A DNA stretch of 14,667 bases, taken from positions 1 through 14,667 of the forward strand of contig CAMDOP010000049.1 of NCBI GenBank assembly GCA_945903675.1, written 5' to 3'. Made by a program: the position numbers and the translations under genes. A model generated the notes under the pieces. It was not told the origin of the DNA, did not search any database, and saw only the letters and a list, made by a program, of their open reading frames with translations. Shown here piece by piece: positions 8,887 to 14,526 of this stretch (positions within the stretch are counted from its first letter, which is position 1; every line of letters starts with the position of its first letter). The stretch comes from Crenothrix polyspora (lineage in GTDB: Bacteria > Pseudomonadota > Gammaproteobacteria > Methylococcales > Methylomonadaceae).

Positions 8887-8912
8887 GTCGGGTTACGCTC
8901 CGCTAACCCGAC
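8887..8912. repeat. REP-like palindrome between two response regulator genes
   Basis: GTCGGGTTA (8887-8895) and TAACCCGAC (8904-8912) form a 9-bp stem with an 8-base loop. A degenerate relative occurs at 14496-14526. In the transcript from 11650 downwards it would fold between the HDOD and HD-GYP genes and could stabilise or attenuate the message. The sequence type is a common dispersed intergenic repeat in gammaproteobacteria. Confidence 0.65.
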
Positions 8913-8924
8913 CTACGTAACTGA

Positions 8925-10133
8925 TTAAAGCAGTAGTTTATCGGCTAATAATTGCCAGTCAGACAAACGTTCCAATTTATTAATACGCTGTAAATAATGT
9001 TTATCCACTTCCATCTCAAAAAATCGTTCATAACCATCTAATTCTGTGTGTTTTAACAAACTTGAGGCAACATGCACCGCCGTTAAGGCACTGACTCCAT
9101 CGTACTCGCTATAAGACGGATGCTGTTGGAACAGAATGCCTTCGATGATACGAGGTGGAATTCTCCATAAACTTAATATATAAGCTGCAGCTTCTGAGCG
9201 CGTAAAACCATAGATTTCCATTTCTAAATCAGCAACAGGGGTCATCGTATTTTTAACCTGATCCATGAGTCTAACTAACTGATCACCACCGCGTGACAAG
9301 AATATTAACAGACCCATATTATGTAACAATCCACATACATAAGCTTGATCGGGGCGATCTTCTGCTTGATTTTCCGATAATGCTATCTGCTTAGCCAAAG
9401 TAGCCGTCCGGTTAGCATCCGCCCAGACATATTCCATAAAAAAAGCCATTGCTCGACTACTGACTGGAAATGCATTTTTAACATGCGCGGTGAGTACTAG
9501 ATTATTTAGATTTTTCAGGCCAATCAGATTGATTGATTCAACGAGACTGGAAACACTTCGATTAATGCCAAAATACGCAGAGTTAACGACTTGCAACAAT
9601 TTAGCCGATAGCATGATATCGCTAGCAAGAATATTAGCGATTTCAGCAATAGAGGAATTTTCATTAGTAATAGCAGCGTTCAATTGATGATAAATTTTTG
9701 GCAGACTAGGCAGTAGTTTAGGATCACCCATCTCAGCAATGATAGAAGGATTTTGTACACAAGCTAAGACAGCAAAAATATGGATGATAGCCTCACGTAG
9801 CGTTTCTGCACGACAAGGCTTGCTAAGATATTGGTGTGCGATGCCTAAACCGCTTTTAAATGCCGCTTCATCCGTATCGCCACTAAGTATAATTCGTACT
9901 ATGCTAGGATATAACTCGCTTACTTTTTTCAATAAATCATCGCCACGCATTACCGGCATTATCATATCAGCGATGATTAAATCGATAGGTTGCTCAGCCA
10001 TTAATTGCAAAGCTTTTTCTCCGCTATTAACAAAAAAAAATTGCCATTGTCCACGATAAGGGCGTAATTGACGCTGAATACCGCTAATGACATTTTCATT
10101 ATCATCAACAAACAATATATTTTTATTAATCAT
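8925..10133 (-). CDS. Response regulator with REC and HDOD domains
   Basis: A two-domain signalling protein of 402 residues. The receiver domain (about 1-125) shows Asp10/Asp11, phosphoacceptor Asp56 (IIADMIMPVMRGDD), Ser84 (ILSGDTDE) and Lys105. The HDOD domain (about 140-340) begins at LPSLPKIYHQLNAAI and contains ILASDIMLSAKLLQVVNSAYFG with the following SLVESINLIGLKNLNNLVL. As usual for HDOD, the metal-binding HD pair is not kept (LLHNMG), so it is a protein-interaction or signalling module, not an enzyme. The ATG at 10133 has no strong ribosome binding site; the gene lies 23 bases after the kinase stop, so it is probably translated from the same message. Members of this class act in motility, biofilm or stress signalling; the specific output here is unknown. 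Confidence 0.92.
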   Translation of the reverse strand: MINKNILFVDDNENVISGIQRQLRPYRGQWQFFFVNSGEKALQLMAEQPIDLIIADMIMPVMRGDDLLKKVSELYPSIVRIILSGDTDEAAFKSGLGIAHQYLSKPCRAETLREAIIHIFAVLACVQNPSIIAEMGDPKLLPSLPKIYHQLNAAITNENSSIAEIANILASDIMLSAKLLQVVNSAYFGINRSVSSLVESINLIGLKNLNNLVLTAHVKNAFPVSSRAMAFFMEYVWADANRTATLAKQIALSENQAEDRPDQAYVCGLLHNMGLLIFLSRGGDQLVRLMDQVKNTMTPVADLEMEIYGFTRSEAAAYILSLWRIPPRIIEGILFQQHPSYSEYDGVSALTAVHVASSLLKHTELDGYERFFEMEVDKHYLQRINKLERLSDWQLLADKLLL

Positions 10134-10156
10134 GTACGCTTAACAGACTCTTTAAA

Positions 10157-11650
10157 CTAAAGGGGAATCTGAATGTGAAAGGAGGTGCCATGGTCTTGAC
10201 TAGATTCAAAAAACAATTGCCCACCATGCCTGTTCACAACAATATTATGCGATAAGCTTAAACCTTGACCCGTACCTTTACCCACTTCTTTCGTAGTAAA
10301 AAAAAGATTAAAAACCTTATCCTGTATCTCTGCAGGTATACCAGCACCATTATCTTGAAACAGAATTTCAACACTAGCCCCGAGCTTTCTCGTGATAACT
10401 TTAATCATACCGATACCCGATTGTGTTTCTTCAATCGAATGAGCCGCATTGATCATCATGTTTATAAACACTTGAGTTAACTCGCTGGCGTAACATTCAA
10501 TAGTGCTAATTTCAGTTGAATAATCAGTTTCAACTTCGGCGATATATTTGTAACTGTTGCGAGTGATGATTAGGGCATTATTAAGAGCCTCATGCAAATT
10601 AATAAACTGCTTATTTTCGCCGCACCCAACATGAGAAAATGTTTTTATTGCTTTGACGATTTCCGTTACTCGCTCTACGCCCTCACGTGCTTGATGGATA
10701 GCTAAAGGACTATCCTCCAAGATAAAGGTCATATCATATTGATCGGCTAATACTTTTATTTTCTGAGTAGCGACCTCATCCAAGACTTCAAACAAAGCGT
10801 TATGAAAACTCATAATATCTGCAAAATTATCATGTAAAGCGGAAAGATTATCGCCTATGTATTGGATAGGCGTGTTGATTTCATGGGAAACACCCGCCGC
10901 CAACTGACCTATCGCTTCCAATTTCTGCGCCTGACTTAATTGAGCCTGTAAATTTTTAGTCGCGCTAATATTAGTCAATGTACCTATGACTCTAATTGGA
11001 CGCCCCTGCTCATCAGAATTAACCAGCTTTCCTCTAGCCAATACCCATTCCAAAGAGTTTTCAGCAGACCATTTTCTAAATTCAGTGGCAAAGCTGCGTT
11101 CTTTACTCGCCAAGTAGCTATGCAATGCCGATAAAAAAGGCTGTTTATCATCAGGGTGAAATGTTTCTACCCAAGCACTGAAGGTAGTCGGACGTTCATC
11201 TTCGGCGTAGCGAACTATTTCTTTCCACAACAAAGGAAATGAGATTTGATCCGTTTGTGGATTCCATTCCCATACTGCATCACAGGCGCCTTCCAAAGCA
11301 AATGTCGAACGTTCCTCATTGTCACGTAACTGTTTTATTATCTCAATATTACGTAAAATTAAAGCGATTGTTAATGTCGACAGGCTAATAATTAAAAGTG
11401 TCATGACACTAACGTTAATACTGATGCCTGATGCAGACACTAGATCTGAGTCATCTTTAACCAAGTAAGCAGCAGACATAGCGATGTAATGCATGCCAGA
11501 GATAGCTACACCCATAATAACAGCAACCAGAAGATTACTGCCTTTCAGCTTATTGATTACAACCAAGGCAAGATAAGATAAAACAATGGCTAAGACGATA
11601 GATAACGTGAGTAACAAAGGCGTGTAGTGAATTAAATCGTCCAGACTCAA
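10157..11650 (-). CDS. Membrane sensor histidine kinase with shortened MHYT-type domain and PAS domain
   Basis: A 497-residue sensor kinase. The N-terminus has three hydrophobic helices (about 10-33, 40-62, 78-99) with one MHYI motif at 53-56 (SGMHYIAMSAAY), as in MHYT membrane domains, which normally have about seven helices and several such motifs; the first half is absent. A PAS fold follows (about 113-230, with HPDD and the PAC-like ending VIGTLTNISA), then the phosphoacceptor His256 (GVSHEINTPIQY), the N box (FINMMINAAHSIEE), DNGAGIP and the late glycine box GKGTGQGLSLS. There is no receiver domain. The start is a TTG with AGGAG 6 bases upstream (11657-11661), and an in-frame TAG lies two codons before it. 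The two response regulators downstream are the obvious partners. Confidence 0.92.
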   Translation of the reverse strand: MSLDDLIHYTPLLLTLSIVLAIVLSYLALVVINKLKGSNLLVAVIMGVAISGMHYIAMSAAYLVKDDSDLVSASGISINVSVMTLLIISLSTLTIALILRNIEIIKQLRDNEERSTFALEGACDAVWEWNPQTDQISFPLLWKEIVRYAEDERPTTFSAWVETFHPDDKQPFLSALHSYLASKERSFATEFRKWSAENSLEWVLARGKLVNSDEQGRPIRVIGTLTNISATKNLQAQLSQAQKLEAIGQLAAGVSHEINTPIQYIGDNLSALHDNFADIMSFHNALFEVLDEVATQKIKVLADQYDMTFILEDSPLAIHQAREGVERVTEIVKAIKTFSHVGCGENKQFINLHEALNNALIITRNSYKYIAEVETDYSTEISTIECYASELTQVFINMMINAAHSIEETQSGIGMIKVITRKLGASVEILFQDNGAGIPAEIQDKVFNLFFTTKEVGKGTGQGLSLSHNIVVNRHGGQLFFESSQDHGTSFHIQIPL

Positions 11651-11724
11651 AGTCTACTCCTAATTGATGTCATGCATAAATCCAAATCCTAGGCCTAATA
11701 TCAGTTACTTAGAAAAGATACCTG

Positions 11725-11752
11725 ATTATATCTCAATAAAAAATACTCACAA
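11725..11752 (-). promoter_or_regulatory. Sigma-70-type promoter for the signalling operon
   Basis: On the minus strand, TTGTGA (11747-11752) and a consensus TATAAT (11725-11730) are 16 bases apart. Transcription would start near 11718, giving a leader of about 70 bases before the kinase TTG codon. Its position argues that the short form of the kinase is the expressed one. Confidence 0.55.
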
Positions 11753-11756
11753 ATAA

Positions 11757-11786
11757 CTCTAATGACTAAGTTATCAGTCATTAGAG
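11757..11786. promoter_or_regulatory. Perfect 11-bp dyad just upstream of the kinase promoter
   Basis: CTCTAATGACT (11757-11767) and AGTCATTAGAG (11776-11786) are perfect complements around 8 bases. The dyad begins 4 bases upstream of the putative -35, where activators bind; it could also be a transcription terminator, since GTTTTT follows a few bases later on the + strand. No + strand gene ends nearby, so the regulator-site reading is preferred. Confidence 0.4.
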
Positions 11787-12167
11787 GCTTATGTTTTTCA
11801 ACAGTAGAGCATTGATAGATAACATTTAAAATTATTAACCTATAAGCAGAAGCAAAAATCCATCTGTGAATAAAGTAGTTATTTACGGTCTTAATTTAAA
11901 AAGACTTAATTATATTCATTTCTGCATTTTATAATATAGAATGAGTTTAAAATCTAGTTAAATATCACTAATAAATATAATAACAATTCTATCTATAACA
12001 TAAAGCCACTCTACACGACAGAATAATGGCTATTTTTTATGACTAGCCTCATAAGATAAAACACACAAAAACTGGGAGCACGGAGCCCCAATCATTAATA
12101 GATCTATTTGATTATCGATCTAACTTTAGTTATTAGTCTTTTTAATCAGCAACAAACCTTAGTCAAA
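11787..12167. other. AT-rich intergenic region without recognised genes
   Basis: Very AT-rich, with stop codons in all frames and no gene seen. The only contrast is a short GC-rich patch at about 12073-12090 (TGGG...CCCA, 4-bp arms). If the kinase once had a full MHYT domain, its 5' end should lie near 11651-12200, but nothing recognisable remains on the minus strand. Confidence 0.5.
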
Positions 12168-12425
12168 TTACAAGCCCATATCGCCATAAATTAACTCACT
12201 ATATCCATAAGAAGCCGATACCCAGCGCTTAGCCTCAATGCCATTAAGTTAAGTAATCTGTATGGTTACTGCTTTAGCTGTTTTAATAGGCAATAGCTAA
12301 AGCTATTGCACTCCAAGCTTTTACATTTTCGCTTAACTTAATGGCAGTGAGTGCTTAGCCTGGCTATCGTAAATAGTTAAACTATTTCCACCTTTTACAG
12401 CTGAGGAAAGCGAAGCGCATTTCAT
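12168..12425 (-). pseudogene. Small divergent ORF, copy A, split by a miniature transposon
   Basis: Removing the 126-base insertion (element plus one target duplication) leaves a 43-codon frame from ATG at 12425 to TAA at 12168, matching the intact frame at 13822-13953 without any indel. It starts MKCASLSSAVKGGNSLTIYD and ends SQAKRWVSAS...YGDMGL; 32 of 43 residues equal copy B. With the insertion, translation would stop a few codons inside the element. I do not recognise the protein. Most nucleotide differences between copies change amino acids (11 of 13 altered codons), so there is no sign of purifying selection; it may be a remnant of a longer gene rather than a functional small protein. 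In-frame stops lie eight codons upstream of the ATG and no ribosome binding site is evident. Confidence 0.45.
12236..12349. mobile_element. 114-base miniature inverted-repeat element, IS4-type ends
   Basis: The ends are CAATGCCATTAAGTTAAG (12236-12253) and the complement of CACTGCCATTAAGTTAAG (12332-12349), identical at 17 of 18 positions. The flanks AGCGCTTAGCCT (12224-12235) and AGTGCTTAGCCT (12350-12361) are a 12-base target duplication with one mismatch. The sister locus at 13878-13889 carries the site once, uninterrupted, which proves an insertion. The ends resemble those of E. coli IS4 as I recall them (TAATGCCGATCAGTTAAG, 11-13 base duplications). There is no transposase; the interior has a 9-bp-arm palindrome GCAATAGCT/AGCTATTGC at 12290-12309. 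It would need a transposase in trans. Confidence 0.8.
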
Positions 12426-12535
12426 AGAGGAAATTGTGTTTAGTGCACGTTATTAATACAACGTAATCCGATATACATTAACTGATAAAATCAAACGTCA
12501 TCAGCCTCCCTACTTTGATGTACCGACATAAACTC

Positions 12536-12997
12536 ATGGCACAGAAACCAAAGCTATTTAAAAAATCATTAGCGTTACCCAATCGGACCATGGTTTATTT
12601 ATATAGCCAAATTGAGCAACAACAGCGTATCTTGAAACAGATTAAAGCGGTATTGCCTGACAATCTGGCTAAGCAAACTAAACATTGTTTGATAAAAGAT
12701 CATAACTTGCTGGTCTATACCGACTCTGCTATTTGGGCTTCTCAATTGCGCTTTTATAATAGCGCCATACTAACGTCTATACAGACACTAGTTAAATCCC
12801 CGATAGATAACTTACAAATTAAGATTATTACTCGTGCCTCAGGAGTAACAGAAACTGCAATACGTAAAGCAAACCTACCTTCCCTAGAAGGCATAGACCT
12901 TATACGTAAAAATAGTCTGAGTATTTCGGATGATAAACTAAGCGTAGCCTTACTTAAACTAAGCACCACTTTGAAGAGATTGGCTGAATCGAAATAA
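12536..12997 (+). CDS. DUF721/DciA-like protein, copy 2
   Basis: A second full-length member of the DciA-like family, 153 residues from the ATG at 12536 (an alternative TTG at 12515 is in frame; neither has a clear ribosome binding site). The signature region AIWASQLRFYNSAIL and the helix QIEQQQRILKQIKAVLP are identical to copy 1; changes cluster in the first 25 residues (MAQKPKLFKKSLALP versus MAEKLQPFKRSLAFP) and the last 70. The central DNA (about 12607-12800) is nearly identical to copy 1 even at silent positions, which points to recent duplication or gene conversion. It is the downstream gene of the left cassette and is followed by a 15-bp hairpin. Role inferred as in copy 1: contact with DnaB or DNA. 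Confidence 0.78.
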   Translation: MAQKPKLFKKSLALPNRTMVYLYSQIEQQQRILKQIKAVLPDNLAKQTKHCLIKDHNLLVYTDSAIWASQLRFYNSAILTSIQTLVKSPIDNLQIKIITRASGVTETAIRKANLPSLEGIDLIRKNSLSISDDKLSVALLKLSTTLKRLAESK

Positions 12998-13014
12998 ACG
13001 AGCTTTCAACCTAT

Positions 13015-13049
13015 TTAAAGATAGCTTATCGTTAATAAGCTATCTTTAA
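13015..13049. terminator. Bidirectional hairpin between DciA-like copy 2 and the antitoxin gene
   Basis: TTAAAGATAGCTTAT (13015-13029) and ATAAGCTATCTTTAA (13035-13049) are perfect 15-bp complements around a 5-base loop. The hairpin lies between two convergent genes, and the antitoxin stop codon (13032-13034) overlaps its loop. It probably ends both transcripts, though neither side has a long T tract. Confidence 0.65.
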
Positions 13050-13346
13050 GCCTTTATCTTTTACCATATGTAAAAGCTTAAGGGCAGCACCTGTGGGTTT
13101 TTTATCGCCTGACTCCCATTTTTGAACAGTATAAACACTGATATTAAGAATAGTAGCAAATACAGCTTGGCTAACCTTTGCAGATTCTCGAACTTGTTTT
13201 ATTTCGTCAGGTTGAAGTTTAGTGATAGGCGGAAGACAAAGGCTATCAAACTCTCGCATAGTGGTTTTATCCATAACGCCTATCTCATGTAAGCTTTTTG
13301 CTGTTTCATGTACCGCGTCAAGAATTGCAGATTTAGTTTTTCTCAT
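13032..13346 (-). CDS. HigA-type antitoxin, XRE-family helix-turn-helix
   Basis: A 104-residue DNA-binding antitoxin: it would neutralise the RelE/HigB-type toxin encoded just upstream and repress their shared promoter. The N-terminal part (MRKTKSAILDAVHETAKSLHEIGVMDKTTMREFDSLCLPP) has the toxin-contacting character of this antitoxin type, and the C-terminal half carries the helix-turn-helix at about 57-80 (VSQAVFATILNISVYTVQKW, then ESG). The ATG at 13346 has GAGG 9 bases upstream (13356-13359); a TTG at 13361 would add five residues but has no such support. Its start overlaps the end of the frame-corrected toxin by 14 bases (ATGAGAAAAACTAA), the usual coupling in this operon type. The antitoxin frame itself is intact. 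Confidence 0.88.
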   Translation of the reverse strand: MRKTKSAILDAVHETAKSLHEIGVMDKTTMREFDSLCLPPITKLQPDEIKQVRESAKVSQAVFATILNISVYTVQKWESGDKKPTGAALKLLHMVKDKGLKIAY

Positions 13347-13712
13347 TACAAATAACCTCAATTAATTCTTTTGCTTTAATCGCTTTATTTAAAAGTTCGT
13401 TGTTATATAAAAGAAGTTGGTTAGCTAACTTTTTCAACGCTTCTTTTTCGTCTTTATCGATATTACTACGTTCATTTTTTGGGAAACCAAAGATAAAAAA
13501 CCACTATCACCTCTGTTAGTAGCAAGTAATGTTCTAAAACCACCACTTTTGCCTTTACCTTGTTTAGCTATGCGTTTTTTAAATAGTCCACCGCCAAGAT
13601 CAGCATCAAATAGGCCATCTTTCATTTCTTTAACAGCAGCGCATATTGATGTATCCGTTAAGCCTTCATCATCTGCCCATCGATGGAAAACACGAGTTTT
13701 ATAAATTTTCAA
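13333..13712 (-). pseudogene. RelE/HigB-type toxin with a single-base frameshift at T TTT TTA
   Basis: Toxins of this family (the RelE-like PF06296 group) are mRNA interferases paired with HigA-type antitoxins. The first 73 residues match: KTRVFHRWADDEGLTD, DADLGGGLFKKRIAKQGKGK, then SGGFRTLLATNRGDSGF. The annotated frame then runs into unrelated sequence and stops at 13434 (92 residues). Moving to the -1 frame at the heptamer T TTT TTA (complement of 13494-13500) restores the family ending IFGFPKNERSNIDKDEKEALK to a TAA at 13333, 126 residues with no other defect. The start is TTG at 13712 with GAGG 9 bases upstream and an in-frame stop three codons before. It may be a pseudogene, a sequencing error in a 6-base run, or a programmed frameshift. 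Confidence 0.82.
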
Positions 13713-13732
13713 TGGAACTTACCTCGAATTAA

Positions 13733-13761
13733 ATTATGGTACTAAGTACCATAGAAAGCAA
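13733..13761 (-). promoter_or_regulatory. Toxin-antitoxin promoter
   Basis: On the minus strand, TTGCTT (13756-13761) and CATAAT (13733-13738) are separated by 17 bases, just upstream of the toxin ribosome binding site. The -35 matches poorly (3 of 6), the -10 well (5 of 6). Confidence 0.5.
13735..13753. promoter_or_regulatory. Operator-like 9-1-9 dyad in the toxin-antitoxin promoter
   Basis: TATGGTACT-A-AGTACCATA is a perfect inverted repeat filling the spacer and part of the -10 element. Its size and place fit autorepression by the antitoxin dimer, the standard scheme for HigBA operons. Confidence 0.65.
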
Positions 13762-13801
13762 TAAAAAATTCACGCAATAGCTCATTCACTAAAAGTATCT
13801 T

Positions 13802-13813
13802 TACACATGTGTA
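13802..13813. repeat. 12-base perfect palindrome near the right cassette end
   Basis: TACACATGTGTA is directly followed by a second palindrome, ATGATCAT (13813-13820). The pair ends one base before the stop codon of the small ORF, at the border of the duplicated cassette. Its role is unknown. Confidence 0.35.
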
Positions 13814-13821
13814 TGATCATA

Positions 13822-13953
13822 TTACAACGCCATAGCACCATAAGTTAAATCACTACGATAATAAGAAGCCGATACCCAGCGCTTAGCCTGGCTATCGAAA
13901 ATAGTTAAACTTTTTCCACCTTTTTCATCTGAGTAAAGTGAAGCGCATTTCAT
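13822..13953 (-). CDS. Small divergent ORF, copy B (43 codons, unknown function)
   Basis: Reads MKCASLYSDEKGGKSLTIFD, SQAKRWVSAS, YYRSDLTYGAMAL from ATG at 13953 to TAA at 13822. It has no membrane segment and no motif I know; it is rich in serine and tyrosine. The frame is kept without indel in the sister cassette (copy A, split by a miniature transposon), and the two lie back to back with DciA-like genes about 110 bases away. Arguments against a functional gene are the lack of a ribosome binding site and the mostly amino-acid-changing differences between copies. It could be the 3' remnant of a longer gene carried along in the duplication. Confidence 0.4.
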   Translation of the reverse strand: MKCASLYSDEKGGKSLTIFDSQAKRWVSASYYRSDLTYGAMAL

Positions 13954-14064
13954 AGAGGAAATTGTATTTAGTACACGTTATTAATACAACATAATCCGAT
14001 ATACATTAACTGATAAAAACGAAAGTAATCAGCCCCCTCTACTTTGTTATACCGATATAAGTTC

Positions 14065-14464
14065 ATGGCAGAAAAACTACAGCCATTTAAAAAATCATTA
14101 GCTTTCCCCAATCGAACCATGGTTTATTTACATAGCCAAATTGAGCAACAACAGCGTATCTTGAAACAGATTAAAGCAGTATTGCCCGACAATCTGGCTA
14201 CACAAACTAAACATTGCCTCATTAAAGATCATAACTTGCTGGTCTATACAGACACTAGTTAAATCCCCCATAGATAACTTACAAATTAAGATTATTAATC
14301 GAGCCTCAGGAGTAACAACATCGGCAATACGCAAGGCAAACCTACCTATCCTAGAAGGCATAGACCTTATACGTAAAAATAGTCTATGTATTTCGGATGA
14401 TAAACTAAGCGTAGCCTTACTTAAACTAAGTACCACTTTGAAGAGATTGGCTGATTCGACTTAA
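14065..14464 (+). pseudogene. DUF721/DciA-like gene, copy 3, frameshifted by a 62-base deletion
   Basis: Up to residue 63 (LLVYTD) it matches copies 1 and 2. Then the 62 bases between two GTCTATAC repeats (12713-12720 and 12775-12782 in copy 2) are missing, leaving a single GTCTATAC at 14242-14249. The loss removes the signature AIWASQLRFYNSAIL and shifts the frame, so translation stops after YTDTS. The rest remains open in the other frame to a TAA at 14462-14464 and still reads DNLQIKII-like and GIDLIRKNSL-like sequence, so this is the only disabling change and is probably recent. A short 65-residue product could still be made. The leader is as intact as in the other copies. Confidence 0.85.
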
Positions 14465-14495
14465 CATCTCATTTAAGCGAGTATTCAAGTGCCGT

Positions 14496-14526
14496 AGGTC
14501 GGATTAGGATTAGGGTAACCCGACCT
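14496..14526. repeat. Degenerate REP-like palindrome
   Basis: AGGTCGG (14496-14502) and CCGACCT (14520-14526) frame a sequence with a GGATTA duplication and GGGTAACCCGAC. It is a diverged relative of the palindrome at 8887-8912 and might act as a terminator after copy 3. Confidence 0.55.

Larger units (their letters stand above)
12168..12997. repeat. Duplicated cassette, left copy (small ORF plus DciA-like gene)
   Basis: This segment is homologous to 13822-14464. Similarity starts at the stop codon of the small minus-strand frame and runs through about 110 bases of shared intergenic DNA to just beyond the DciA-like stop. The differences are the 114-base insertion here and the 62-base deletion in the other copy. 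The toxin-antitoxin pair lies between the two. Confidence 0.75.
13822..14464. repeat. Duplicated cassette, right copy
   Basis: Homologous to 12168-12997. It preserves the unoccupied target site (13878-13889) of the miniature transposon and so represents the ancestral arrangement of the small ORF, while its DciA-like gene is the deleted one. Confidence 0.75.

Noticed and set aside
9300..9330. Loss of the HD pair (HNMG) in the HDOD protein as a damaged active site
   Set aside because: HDOD domains normally lack the metal-binding residues.
12073..12090. GC-rich patch as a hairpin or element remnant
   Set aside because: Arms pair over only 4 bases and no second copy was seen.
14128..14436. Long minus-strand frames opposite the DciA-like genes (also at 12754-12969 and 6669-6884)
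   Set aside because: They are antisense shadows that follow the real gene; no start site or family resemblance.
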